Below are positions 17,604 through 26,063 of a stretch of DNA of 64,000 nt, one piece after another. Both the position numbers and the translations under genes were made by a program. The stretch's first letter is position 1. Every line of letters starts with the position of its first letter. This stretch comes from Lysinibacillus irui (GTDB lineage: Bacteria > Bacillota > Bacilli > Bacillales_A > Planococcaceae), in NCBI RefSeq assembly GCF_028877475.1, contig NZ_CP113527.1, positions 1,233,501 to 1,297,500 of the forward strand, given 5' to 3'. Under the pieces are notes generated by a model, which was not told the DNA's origin, ran no database searches, and saw only the letters and a list, made by a program, of their open reading frames with translations.

Positions 17604-18950
17604 ATGAGTGGAAAAAAAGGACAATGGTCAAGTAAATTAGGTTTTATTTTAGCGTCAGCTGGTGCTGCAATTGGTTTAGGAGCGATATGGAAGCTACCGT
17701 ATGTCACAGGGCAGAGTGGCGGTGGGGCATTTTTCCTAATTTTTGTGCTCTTTACATTGTTAATTGGTTTGCCCATGCTATTATCCGAATATGTCTTAGG
17801 TCGTGGTACGCAATCAGAGGCGATAACTGCGTATAAAAAAATCGCTCCGTCAAAACCAGGGTGGGCATGGATAGGCCGAATGGGTGTGCTTGGTTGTTTT
17901 TTATTATTAACTTTTTATAGTGTTGTTGGTGGTTGGATTTTCATTTACAGCGGCCTAGGTGTAGCTGGCGCTGTGATAGATCCAGCAATTGATTCAGCTG
18001 AATTATTTGGGAAAATTATAGGGACCCCTTGGATTACGCTAGTGGGCTTAGCTTTGTTTACATTAACAAATGTACTAATTATTTCATTAGGTGTACAAAA
18101 TGGTATTGAGAAAGCTAATAAATGGATGATGCCATTACTCTTTATCATGTTCATTGTTCTTGTTATGCGAGCTGTTACATTAGATGGTGCGATGGAGGGA
18201 GTAAAATTCTTCTTATGGCCAGATTTCTCTAATATTACTGGGAAGGCACTATTAGAAGCACTAGGGCAATCATTCTTTGGACTAGCAGTAGGATTCTCTT
18301 GTCTTGTTACATATAGTTCCTATCTAAAAAAAGATGTTAGTCTTCCAAACTCAGCGGGCTCTGTTGTGCTACTAACTGTACTAGTATCTTTTTTGGCAGG
18401 ACTAGCGATCTTCCCTGTTGTATTTGCCTTTGATTTAGAGCCGGCAGCGGGACCAGGTTTACTATTTATGGTGCTACCGACTGCTTTTAGTCAAATGCCA
18501 TTCGGGGAAGTATTTTTAGCCATGTTTTTATTGTTATTTTTATTTGCTACATTAACATCATCATTCAGTTTATATGAAATTATCGTAGCAGCCATGATGG
18601 AAAATAGTCAGAGATCTCGTCCGATGTGGACACTTTTATTAGGTGTAGTCGTTTTCAGTGCTGCCATTCCAGCAGCACTTTCCTCTAGTATTTTATCGGA
18701 TGTAACTATTTTCGAGAAAAGTATTTTTGATGCAACCGACTTTTTAGTGTCCAACTTAATGTTGCCATTGGGGAATTTGTTTATTGCGATCTTTATTGCC
18801 TATGTAGTGGATAAGGAATTTGTGAAGAGAGAACTGTTAATGGGTAGTAAAATGGGGCAGGGCTATTATTCAACATATCGTATGTTAATGTTAGTCGTTG
18901 TACCGATTGTTATTCTCGTTGTATTTATTAATATGTTATTGCAATATTAA
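17604..18950 (+). CDS. Sodium-dependent transporter, neurotransmitter:sodium symporter family
   Basis: A 448-residue membrane protein of the NSS (SNF) family, which imports amino acids or similar compounds with sodium, as LeuT does. The family signature near the N-terminus is clear: KLGFILASAGAAIGLGAIWKLPYVTGQSGGGAFFLIF, covering helix 1 with the unwound sodium-site segment. About eleven or twelve helices follow. Substrate cannot be told from sequence. I chose ATG at 17604 after TTTGAGGAG; the frame from 17571 has no ribosome site. The gene is alone, with its own terminator. Confidence 0.88.
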   Translation: MSGKKGQWSSKLGFILASAGAAIGLGAIWKLPYVTGQSGGGAFFLIFVLFTLLIGLPMLLSEYVLGRGTQSEAITAYKKIAPSKPGWAWIGRMGVLGCFLLLTFYSVVGGWIFIYSGLGVAGAVIDPAIDSAELFGKIIGTPWITLVGLALFTLTNVLIISLGVQNGIEKANKWMMPLLFIMFIVLVMRAVTLDGAMEGVKFFLWPDFSNITGKALLEALGQSFFGLAVGFSCLVTYSSYLKKDVSLPNSAGSVVLLTVLVSFLAGLAIFPVVFAFDLEPAAGPGLLFMVLPTAFSQMPFGEVFLAMFLLLFLFATLTSSFSLYEIIVAAMMENSQRSRPMWTLLLGVVVFSAAIPAALSSSILSDVTIFEKSIFDATDFLVSNLMLPLGNLFIAIFIAYVVDKEFVKRELLMGSKMGQGYYSTYRMLMLVVVPIVILVVFINMLLQY

Positions 18951-18959
18951 AATAAAGAT

Positions 18960-18993
18960 AAGGTGTATCCATTAGTGGGTGCACCTTTTTTAT
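18960..18993 (+). terminator. Terminator after the sodium symporter gene
   Basis: AGGTGTATCC and GGGTGCACCT form a 10-base stem with two G-T pairs, followed by a run of T. Confidence 0.75.
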
Positions 18994-19031
18994 GTATCGA
19001 AAATCAAGATCAATATATTCTAAAAAAACAA

Positions 19032-19048
19032 TGTTATAAAAACTAACA
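19032..19048 (+). promoter_or_regulatory. GlnR/TnrA binding box, distal
   Basis: TGTTATAAAAACTAACA matches TGTNA-N7-TNACA perfectly and its arms (TGTTA, TAACA) are exact complements. In Bacillales such boxes bind GlnR or TnrA and control nitrogen genes. Confidence 0.8.
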
Positions 19049-19104
19049 TAAGTATTGCGTCGTTTTCATTTTTAATGTATTTTAAGTACAGTTATAAAAA
19101 GTTG

Positions 19105-19121
19105 TGTAAACTAAAATTACA
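19105..19121 (+). promoter_or_regulatory. GlnR/TnrA binding box, proximal
   Basis: TGTAAACTAAAATTACA is a second perfect TGTNA-N7-TNACA match, 73 bases downstream of the first and 16 bases before the glnA start, so bound regulator would block the promoter or early elongation. Confidence 0.8.
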
Positions 19122-19136
19122 TTGGAGTGGTGAAGA

Positions 19137-20471
19137 ATGAAACATTATACAAAAGAAGATATTATTCGTCGGGTAAAGGAAGAAAATGTGAAATTTATTC
19201 GCCTACAATTTACTGATATATTAGGAACAATTAAAAATGTCGAAGTTCCAGTGAGTCAATTAGAAAAGGCTTTAGATAATAAAGTCATGTTTGATGGTTC
19301 GTCGATTGAAGGGTTTGTCCGTATAGAGGAATCTGATATGTATTTAAAGCCTGACTATAATACATTCGTAATTTTCCCTTGGACTGCCGAGAAAGGAAAG
19401 GTTGCTCGCTTCATTTGCGATATTGCGAGACCAGATGGCACACCGTTTGAGGGAGATCCTCGCTCCAATTTAAAACGTGTATTAAAAGAAATGGAGGAGC
19501 TTGGGTTTTCATCCTTTAATCTTGGTCCAGAGCCAGAATTTTTCCTGTTCAAGCTTGATGATAAAGGGCATCCAACACTAGAGTTAAATGATAGTGGCGG
19601 ATATTTTGATTTAGCACCTACTGATTTAGGAGAGAATTGTCGTCGTGATATCGTCCTAGAGTTAGAGGGGATGGGCTTTGAAATTGAGGCTTCTCATCAT
19701 GAAGTAGCACCTGGTCAGCATGAAATTGACTTTAAGTATGCCAGTGCCATTGAAGCATGTGATCATATTCAAACGTTTAAATTAGTCGTAAAAACCATTG
19801 CTGCACAGCATGGATTACACGCTACGTTTATGCCAAAGCCACTATTTGGGGTCAATGGGTCAGGAATGCATTTTAATCTATCGCTTTTTGAAGGGGATAA
19901 AAATGCATTTTATGATGAACATGCGGACTTACAATTAAGTGCAACAGCACGCAGCTTTATGGCGGGGGTAATGAAGCATGTGCATGGCTTTACGGCAATT
20001 ACGAATCCGCTAGTCAACTCTTATAAAAGATTAGTACCCGGCTATGAGGCGCCATGTTATGTAGCATGGTCTGCTCAAAACCGTTCACCACTCATTCGTA
20101 TCCCTGCAGCTCGAGGATTGTCTACTCGAATCGAACTACGTTCAGTTGACCCAGCTGCAAATCCTTATTTAGCAATGGCTGTTATTCTTGCATCTGGACT
20201 GGACGGTATACGGAAAGATTTAACACCACCTGCAGCAGTGGATCGTAATATTTATAAAATGACAGAGGAGGAGCGTGAGTTAAATGGTATTGATAGCTTA
20301 CCATCCTCATTGGAATATGCGCTTATTGAATTAGAAATGGATACCGTTGTTCGAGAGGCTCTTGGCGATCATATTTACGATAAATTTACCGCTGCTAAAG
20401 AAATTGAGTGGAATAAATATCGTACTCGCGTCCATAACTGGGAGCGTGAGGAGTATTTAACGATGTACTAA
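19137..20471 (+). CDS. glnA: Glutamine synthetase, type I
   Basis: Makes glutamine from glutamate, ammonia and ATP; 444 residues as in other Firmicute GSI-alpha enzymes. Visible motifs: FDGSSIEGF near residue 54, the metal and glutamate site [51 protein letters not shown] (ATP site) and the tail [17 protein letters not shown]. The C-terminal region resembles that of feedback-regulated Bacillus GS, which also binds GlnR. Two GlnR/TnrA boxes lie upstream. Unlike B. subtilis, no glnR gene precedes it; the upstream gene is a sodium symporter. Confidence 0.97.
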   Translation: MKHYTKEDIIRRVKEENVKFIRLQFTDILGTIKNVEVPVSQLEKALDNKVMFDGSSIEGFVRIEESDMYLKPDYNTFVIFPWTAEKGKVARFICDIARPDGTPFEGDPRSNLKRVLKEMEELGFSSFNLGPEPEFFLFKLDDKGHPTLELNDSGGYFDLAPTDLGENCRRDIVLELEGMGFEIEASHHEVAPGQHEIDFKYASAIEACDHIQTFKLVVKTIAAQHGLHATFMPKPLFGVNGSGMHFNLSLFEGDKNAFYDEHADLQLSATARSFMAGVMKHVHGFTAITNPLVNSYKRLVPGYEAPCYVAWSAQNRSPLIRIPAARGLSTRIELRSVDPAANPYLAMAVILASGLDGIRKDLTPPAAVDRNIYKMTEEERELNGIDSLPSSLEYALIELEMDTVVREALGDHIYDKFTAAKEIEWNKYRTRVHNWEREEYLTMY

Positions 20472-20472
20472 A

Positions 20473-20506
20473 AAGTGTAGGAGTCTTTTTTCTCCTACGC
20501 TTTTTT
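20473..20506 (+). terminator. Terminator after glnA
   Basis: AAGTGTAGGAG and CTCCTACGCTT form an 11-base stem with one G-T pair, followed by TTTTTT. Confidence 0.88.
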
Positions 20507-20560
20507 ATATGTGACATGGACATCTTTTTGCTCTATCATTAGAGTAAAGGAGAGTGGACC

Positions 20561-20746
20561 ATGGCACAAACGACTCAAGTTGTAACAATTCAAAATCATG
20601 ATATTGTGCAATTTGAACATGATATTAATCGAGCTTTAGCAGATTTACGAGGCTTTATCATACTTGATATCAAATACAATACGCTCTATATTGGTGAGCA
20701 GACAGTCATCCATTCGGCATTAATTATTTATGAATATAACGATTAG
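20561..20746 (+). CDS. Small sporulation protein, Cse60-like
   Basis: A 61-residue acidic protein. The pattern FEHDINRAL...ILDIKYNTLYI...IHSALIIYEY resembles Cse60, a small mother-cell protein made under sigma E in Bacillus, whose function is unknown. A good AAGGAGAGTGG site precedes the ATG. The likeness is in pattern and size only, so the family call is moderate; that the gene is real is well supported by the ribosome site and by terminators on both sides. Confidence 0.65.
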   Translation: MAQTTQVVTIQNHDIVQFEHDINRALADLRGFIILDIKYNTLYIGEQTVIHSALIIYEYND

Positions 20747-20786
20747 ACACCAAAACAGATTAGAATCTGTACGAGTATATCGTTTG

Positions 20787-20815
20787 GTCATGTCGATGAG
20801 ACGTGACTTTTTTAT
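20787..20815 (+). terminator. Terminator after the Cse60-like gene
   Basis: GTCATGTC (20787-20794) pairs with GACGTGAC (20800-20807), then TTTTTT; it ends against the 3' end of the convergent Nudix gene. Confidence 0.65.
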
Positions 20816-21195
20816 TTAAATAAGGATAAGAGAAATACCCGATCTTCTGGAAAGGTTAGAGGTAAAATAGCTACTTCCTCTTTAGTTTTCCATGCGATGT
20901 CATAAATTAATCCATCGGGATCTTGAATCATCATTTGTCCACCTGTTATGATGGCTTGAAAATAGCGAACTTCCACTACTTCATTGTGCTTATAATAAAT
21001 TTCCTTCATAATATCGGCTGTATAGCCTGTTTCCTCATAAACTTCCCTTTTACAGCAAGCCTTAAAATCTTCCGTCGCCTCTTTCCCACCTGATGGGACA
21101 GTCCACGTTTTCTCTTCATCAACAGTTCCTTGTAAAACCATTAATAACTGATTCTCTTCGTTCAAACAAATAGCTGCAGCACCTAGCCATTTCAT
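20812..21195 (-). CDS. Nudix hydrolase
   Basis: A 127-residue single-domain Nudix enzyme that cleaves a nucleoside diphosphate linked to another group. The Nudix box GX5EX7REUXEEXGU is complete: GGKEATE, seven residues, REVYEETGY. The N-terminus MKWLGAAAICLNEENQLLMVLQG is the usual first strand region. Substrate is unknown. The gene faces the Cse60-like gene and is divergent from the AraC gene. Confidence 0.88.
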   Translation of the reverse strand: MKWLGAAAICLNEENQLLMVLQGTVDEEKTWTVPSGGKEATEDFKACCKREVYEETGYTADIMKEIYYKHNEVVEVRYFQAIITGGQMMIQDPDGLIYDIAWKTKEEVAILPLTFPEDRVFLLSLFK

Positions 21196-21398
21196 CGTAG
21201 AGGCCCCCTATACTTTCTTTTATACTATTTTTATAATGAATACTATTGTAAATAAATATAAGGAGAAACGAACTATAAAAGACTTAAATATGAAAAGCTA
21301 TTCAAAAAATACTTCCCATTTCACCTGTCCAAAGTTAGCATAAAAAGACAGGTTATACAGCAATATCTATTTTAAGATGGTATCAAGGAGTGAGAGCA

Positions 21399-22262
21399 AT
21401 GAGTTGGATTGAGTCGATTCAAAAGGCCATTAATTTTATGGAAGAACATTTATTAGAGGACATCACGATTGAACAGATTGCACAGGAGGTTAATTCATCT
21501 GTCTTTCATTTTCAACGAACGTTTGCAATATTGACGGATATGTCCATTGCGGATTATTTGAGACGAAGAAGATTAACATTAGCTGCACAAGAATTAATGG
21601 ACACAGACCGGAAAATAATCGATCTCGCCTACAAATATGGCTATGAAAATCCTGAAGCTTTTACAAAAGCGTTTCGTAAGCAGCATTATTTAACGCCAAG
21701 TGAAGCTAGAAAGAAACAAGGACCATTACAATCATACAATCGCCTGGTCATCCAGGTAAGCTTGAAGGGAGCAGAATCAATGAAGTATAAAATTGTAGAA
21801 AAAGACAAGTTTCAAATTGTTGGTGTGAAAAGAACGTATAACTGTCAAAATGGAGAGAACATAAGAGAAATTCCTTTATTTTGGCAAGAAGTGAATCAGA
21901 GTGGCCTTGATCATCAGCTATATCAATTAAATAACGGCAGTATCGATGGCGTATTAGGTGTATGTGTACCAAATATAAAGCAAGGACAAAAGGGATTCAT
22001 TGATTACTGGATTGCTACTGATCATGTAGGGGATGTTGATGAGGGGCTATTAGCAATGGAAGTCCCTGCATCTAAATGGGTTGTCTTTGAGGTCCATGGA
22101 CCAATGCCAGATGCGATGCAAAATACATGGAAACAAATTTATTCTGAGTGGTTTCCGTCGAATCCGTACGAGCCAGCAGGGACAGCAGAACTTGAGGTTT
22201 ACCCGGAGGAAGATCCCTACAGCCCAGATTCATACTCAGAAATTTGGATTCCAATAAAGTAA
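21399..22262 (+). CDS. AraC-family regulator with GyrI-like effector domain (YdeE-type)
   Basis: A 287-residue transcription factor. Residues about 5-105 carry two helix-turn-helix motifs of AraC type (DITIEQIAQEVNSSVFHFQRTF, and KIIDLAYKYGYENPEAFTKAFRKQHYLTPSEARKK). The rest (from KYKIVEKDKFQIVGVKRTYNC) is a GyrI-like ligand-binding domain ending LEVYPEEDPYSPDSYSEIWIPIK, as in Rob and Bacillus YdeE. Ligand and targets are unknown. The ATG at 21399 is 8 bases after AAGGAG. Terminator follows. Confidence 0.88.
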   Translation: MSWIESIQKAINFMEEHLLEDITIEQIAQEVNSSVFHFQRTFAILTDMSIADYLRRRRLTLAAQELMDTDRKIIDLAYKYGYENPEAFTKAFRKQHYLTPSEARKKQGPLQSYNRLVIQVSLKGAESMKYKIVEKDKFQIVGVKRTYNCQNGENIREIPLFWQEVNQSGLDHQLYQLNNGSIDGVLGVCVPNIKQGQKGFIDYWIATDHVGDVDEGLLAMEVPASKWVVFEVHGPMPDAMQNTWKQIYSEWFPSNPYEPAGTAELEVYPEEDPYSPDSYSEIWIPIK

Positions 22263-22267
22263 TCGTC

Positions 22268-22304
22268 AAGCCAAGAATGCAAACCGATGCATTCTTGGCT
22301 TTTA
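22268..22304 (+). terminator. Terminator after the AraC gene
   Basis: AAGCCAAGAATGCA (22268-22281) and TGCATTCTTGGCTT (22288-22301) form a perfect 14-base stem, then T residues. Confidence 0.88.
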
Positions 22305-22430
22305 TCATTCTTATAAAAATTTCCTTTTTAACAGTACATTAAAGATGTAAAATAAATGTATGTTTACAATAAACGATTAAATATTAAATGACTTTTTAAT
22401 CGTTAATTATTTTCATAAGGGGGTTAAAGG

Positions 22431-22934
22431 ATGATGAGAGGTACGATTCAAAACAAACGTGTTGAAATTTCACAAGTGGAAGCATAGCACTTCTTAAAAT
22501 CAGGGAGAGTAGCGCATGTCGCAACTGTTGATGAGGAAGGCTTTCCTTACGTAATTCCTTTTGTCTATGTATATGAAGGGGATGACAAACTCTATTTACA
22601 TATTGGCAATATCCGAGAAAGTCATTTTTGGTCAAATATCAAACAAAACCCTAAAATCTGTATTGAAGTAAGCGAAATGGGCGATTTACATCCCGGAAAA
22701 AAATATGCCTGTCAATCTGCACTCGTTTACCAAAGTGTGGTGATGTTTGGACATATTACACGAATCGAGGAGGTATCTAAGAAAGAATGGTTCTTTGATG
22801 CTCTTCTAGAGAAGTATGGCAATCCTGAATGGACATTTGAAAGAGAAGGCTATCCGATTCTGCCTAAAATTGAGCTTTTTGAGGTACAAATAGAAAAAAT
22901 AACTGGAAAAATAAATCACAGCATGTATCACTGA
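22431..22934 (+). pseudogene. Pyridoxamine 5'-phosphate oxidase-like flavin-binding protein, broken by one stop codon
   Basis: The frame starts ATGATG at 22431 after AAGGGGG and reads RGTIQNKRVEISQVEA, then TAG at 22485-22487, then continues without shift as HFLKSGRVAHVATVDEEGFPYVIPFVYVYEG...LYLHIGN and on to the stop at 22932. This is the split-barrel FMN-binding fold (PPOX/NimA-like), with the usual length of about 167 residues. The single TAG replaces what is usually Glu or Gln. No alternative start with a ribosome site lies soon after it, so the protein should not be made in full. Possible sequencing error, strain-specific loss, or stop suppression cannot be told apart here. Confidence 0.85.
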
Positions 22935-22937
22935 TAA

Positions 22938-22980
22938 AAAAGGCTAAGTATTAGTTGAAATCTACCATCCTTAGCCTTTT
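22938..22980. terminator. Bidirectional terminator
   Basis: AAAAGGCTAAG and CTTAGCCTTTT enclose a 21-base loop between the broken gene and the convergent GNAT gene. Confidence 0.75.
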
Positions 22981-22984
22981 CATT

Positions 22985-23491
22985 TTACGAGTTAGTTAAA
23001 GTGAATAATTGAAGCGTATTGTCAGTATCGTCATAGCCTTGGTAAATAAAGTTCAATTTCTTTAAAACCTTGATAGAATTGATATTTGCAGCCTCAACTT
23101 TTGCAACAATTGTATTCATTGCTAAGTTCGTAAAGGCGTAATCAATTAAAGCAGTTATAGCTTCTGTTGCATAGCCCTTTCCCCAATGAACCTTCGCTAA
23201 ATCATAGCCAATCTCAGTGATAGCATGGTCAAAATCAAACATATTAAAGCCACATGAGCCAATGATATGATTGGATGCCTTTTCAAAGATTGTGAAACGG
23301 AGCGCCTTTTGTTGATCTGCTAATTGTTCCAGTAGTTCAATCATTTCTAGGGCCTGGTCTTCATGTGTAAAATAAGTGATATTCATATATTTGGTTACAT
23401 CAGGATCTGACCAAATGGCCAATAAATGTTTAGCATCAGCCTTCACCATTTTTCGTAGCTGTAATCTTTCAGTGTTAATACATTCAATCAA
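22985..23491 (-). CDS. GNAT acetyltransferase, RimJ/RimL type
   Basis: A 168-residue acetyltransferase. It starts IECINTERLQLRKMVKADAKHLLAIWSDPDVTKYMN, the typical RimJ/RimL opening, and has the acetyl-CoA loop KVHWGKGYATEAITALIDYAF and the NINSIKVLKKLNF element. Substrate (protein N-terminus or small amine) is unknown. The start is TTG at 23491, 9 bases after GGAGG; the TTG of the longer frame lies inside that ribosome site. Confidence 0.88.
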   Translation of the reverse strand: MIECINTERLQLRKMVKADAKHLLAIWSDPDVTKYMNITYFTHEDQALEMIELLEQLADQQKALRFTIFEKASNHIIGSCGFNMFDFDHAITEIGYDLAKVHWGKGYATEAITALIDYAFTNLAMNTIVAKVEAANINSIKVLKKLNFIYQGYDDTDNTLQLFTLTNS

Positions 23492-23623
23492 TACTTTTAC
23501 CTCCAAAAAGTTAGGATGTTGGATGAAAAATATTGCTATCTGTGCATAATTCAGTCCCTTCTAATGAATCTAATTTTATTATAATAGACTGGGTACAGAC
23601 TGCAAGTAACTGGAGGAAATATT

Positions 23624-24421
23624 ATGATAAGAGTCTCAGAGGAACAATATCCAACCATTAAACAAATGATTTTAAGAGCCCCAACATTTGTTTATAGTAT
23701 ACTAGATCAAATAATAGAAGGAACTGTCTATGCGGATACAACTGCTTTTCAAACTTTATTATTTCATACGAAATCAGGCATTTATTATATATATGGTGAT
23801 ATAAATAAGACTGCGGTTGATCAACAGCTTAGCTATTGCTTTCTAGAATCTATCAAGCAAAAGAAACGTTTTACTCTATTCTCTTCCACAGCACAGTGGG
23901 ATACTAAAATTGAACAATTATTCGATGGGCTTATTAGAAAATTAGAGCGCTATACATTTTCATTTGATGAAGACATGTATAATCAACGTGAAAAAAGCGA
24001 GGGGCATGATTACGAGGTACAACCTATTACTGAACATCTTATAAAAAATTCATTGGAATTCGGGCATGCATATTATGATGAATATTGGGACTCTCCTGCG
24101 AATTTTCTTGAAAAAGGCTTTGGCTTTTGTTTAGTCCATCATCACCAAATAATTAGTGAAGCTGTCGCTATTTTTAAATCAAATGATTATGCGGAAATTG
24201 ATATTATGACGGATCCGAATTTTAGAGGGCAGGGCTTAGCTAGTATGATTGCAGAAACATTTATTGACCGTTGTCTCGCACATGCTATAAAACCTTGTTG
24301 GGATTGCGATATTTCGAATACTGCGTCCATTTATCTTGGTACAAAGCTTGGTTTTACTAAGCCGCAAAAATACTCGATTTTTACTAAGAAGGAGCCCACG
24401 CTGTCCTCAAAAACATCGTGA
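23624..24421 (+). CDS. GNAT-family acetyltransferase (ZmaR-like)
   Basis: A 265-residue protein with an N-terminal half lacking clear motifs (TIKQMILRAPTFVYSILDQIIEGTVYAD) and a C-terminal GNAT fold: AEIDIMTDPNFRGQGLASMIAETFIDRCL is the acetyl-CoA loop and WDCDISNTASIYLGTKLGFT the last part. This arrangement fits the GNAT_acetyltran family that includes the zwittermicin resistance protein ZmaR; whether it modifies an antibiotic is not known. ATG at 23624 follows CTGGAGG. Confidence 0.75.
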   Translation: MIRVSEEQYPTIKQMILRAPTFVYSILDQIIEGTVYADTTAFQTLLFHTKSGIYYIYGDINKTAVDQQLSYCFLESIKQKKRFTLFSSTAQWDTKIEQLFDGLIRKLERYTFSFDEDMYNQREKSEGHDYEVQPITEHLIKNSLEFGHAYYDEYWDSPANFLEKGFGFCLVHHHQIISEAVAIFKSNDYAEIDIMTDPNFRGQGLASMIAETFIDRCLAHAIKPCWDCDISNTASIYLGTKLGFTKPQKYSIFTKKEPTLSSKTS

Positions 24422-24431
24422 GCTTTGTTCC

Positions 24432-24695
24432 TTAAAAGTATCGATTGCGTAAATCAAAAACACGATAGAATAATCTGGCATCTCTCGCCATTTTATTAGG
24501 TGCATTCATATACGGTTGAAGGCATCGTTGAAACTGTTCATCACAATGTCTTGTGCTACCGTGGCGTGTATAGCATTCATCGTGTAGTTTACAGCAAGCA
24601 TCCACTGCATTCGTAGGCTCGCCTGGCCCTGAGCAGCCAGGACCACAGTACCGATAACCTGGGTAACAAAAACCAAGCTTGCGTTTTCTATTCAT
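24432..24695 (-). CDS. Small phospholipase A2-like protein
   Basis: An 87-residue basic, cysteine-rich protein. YCGPGCSGPGEPTN fits the calcium-binding loop and DACCKLHDECY the catalytic His-Asp motif (H38, D39) of secreted phospholipase A2; the spacing GPG...G.P.N..D....HD..Y also fits the PLA2 domain of parvovirus VP1. There is no signal peptide, so it is probably cytoplasmic, held in the spore, or released by lysis. Related small proteins occur in other Bacillales with unknown role. Activity is inferred from motifs alone. Confidence 0.75.
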   Translation of the reverse strand: MNRKRKLGFCYPGYRYCGPGCSGPGEPTNAVDACCKLHDECYTRHGSTRHCDEQFQRCLQPYMNAPNKMARDARLFYRVFDLRNRYF

Positions 24696-24836
24696 TGGCT
24701 AAACCTCTCTTTACTATGTTTTTACTATAAAATATGTAATATTTCATGACAAAAGAGGTTAAAAAACTACTAGGCTATTCTTTTAATTTGTAAGGTTGCT
24801 GTAAGCTTAAAAGAACATAACTGTAAGGATGGGGCG

Positions 24837-24856
24837 TTATGCTAGCTATAGCATAA
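24837..24856 (+). repeat. Perfect inverted repeat before the DUF418 gene
   Basis: TTATGCTA, GCTA, TAGCATAA: exact 8-base arms about 5 bases before the AAGGAG site of the next gene. It could be an operator or an RNA hairpin that affects translation. Confidence 0.4.
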
Positions 24857-24877
24857 AAGATAAGGAGTTAATGCAAC

Positions 24878-25924
24878 ATGAATCCATCCGTAACTCAGAA
24901 AGAACGAATTATTTCCTTAGACATTATTCGAGGATTAGCGTTATTTGGTATTTTATTTATTAATGTAGGTGCCTACCAAGTTCTTATTGAAGGTGGCCCA
25001 ATGCCTGATTATAGTGGCATCAATGGTGTAATCAATACACTTATTGATATATTTATCGAAAAGAAATTCTTTTCTATTTTTTCATTCCTGTTTGGTGTTG
25101 GTTTTTATATTTTCGCTACTCGTGCAGAAGCGCGTGGAGATAGACCGAGATGGCGCTTTGCAAGACGGTTATTGGCATTATTGATTATTGGTATTATTCA
25201 TATTTTTCTATTTTGGGGCTCGATCCTAGCCATTTACGCAGTGCTTGGATTTTTATTGCTGCCATTTTATTCAGCAAAAGTGACAACAATTAGTAAATGG
25301 TTAATGGCTATTATCACGCTTTATATTCTTGCTTTATTAGGACAAATATATATGCCTGCTAATACTACAATGTCAGCTATTTATGGCTTTGTAGGTAATG
25401 ATGCCGTCTCTATTTTCATTATGTTTTTAAGTGGTTTTTTAGCAGCAAAAGCCGGCTGGATTAGCCATATAACAGAGAATATGCAAAAAGTGAAATGGCT
25501 ACTTTATGTGACAGGTCCATTATTTATCGGATTTTCATTATGGATTTGGTTGGCATCGCAAGCAGATGATCAACATATACAATCTATTCTTGGCTTAGGT
25601 GTTATTCCGACAACATACTTTTATTTAACATGTTTGTTTATAATATTAGAGCATAAACAAGTAGTGAAACTTCTTCAACCAATCGGACGAGTGGGTCAAA
25701 TGGCATTTACCAACTATTTAGCACAAAGCTTTATCGGTACTGCTATTATTTCACTAATGGGTTTAGAGGTTGTCTCACCATCAGATATTGTTGTAATAGC
25801 GAGCATCATTTTTATTATTCAAATTATTTTTAGTATGCTTTGGTTTAAATTCTTTACAATCGGACCATTTGAAAAGCTATGGCGATATATGACATACGGT
25901 AAAAGAGCGGTGACAAAGCAATGA
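24878..25924 (+). CDS. DUF418-family membrane protein (YeiB-like)
   Basis: A 348-residue polytopic protein with about eight to ten helices. The start RIISLDIIRGLALFGILFINVGAY and the C-terminal RVGQMAFTNYLAQSFIGTAIIS and GPFEKLWRYMTYGK are characteristic of the DUF418/DUF405 family, related to membrane acyltransferases; function is not established. ATG at 24878 follows TAAGGAG. A terminator lies directly after. Confidence 0.85.
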   Translation: MNPSVTQKERIISLDIIRGLALFGILFINVGAYQVLIEGGPMPDYSGINGVINTLIDIFIEKKFFSIFSFLFGVGFYIFATRAEARGDRPRWRFARRLLALLIIGIIHIFLFWGSILAIYAVLGFLLLPFYSAKVTTISKWLMAIITLYILALLGQIYMPANTTMSAIYGFVGNDAVSIFIMFLSGFLAAKAGWISHITENMQKVKWLLYVTGPLFIGFSLWIWLASQADDQHIQSILGLGVIPTTYFYLTCLFIILEHKQVVKLLQPIGRVGQMAFTNYLAQSFIGTAIISLMGLEVVSPSDIVVIASIIFIIQIIFSMLWFKFFTIGPFEKLWRYMTYGKRAVTKQ

Positions 25925-25936
25925 TAAAATTCTTGG

Positions 25937-25966
25937 AATCCCAAACATGTAGTTTGGGATTTTTTC
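25937..25966 (+). terminator. Terminator after the DUF418 gene
   Basis: AATCCCAAAC and GTTTGGGATT with a 5-base loop, then TTTTT. Confidence 0.88.
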
Positions 25967-26063
25967 CTGGAGAAATAAATATTGTATGATTTTGTAAAAA
26001 GTGAAACCTACTATTAATCACATCCGTAGATTAGTTACATGAAATAAAGGAGCATTTGAAAAT

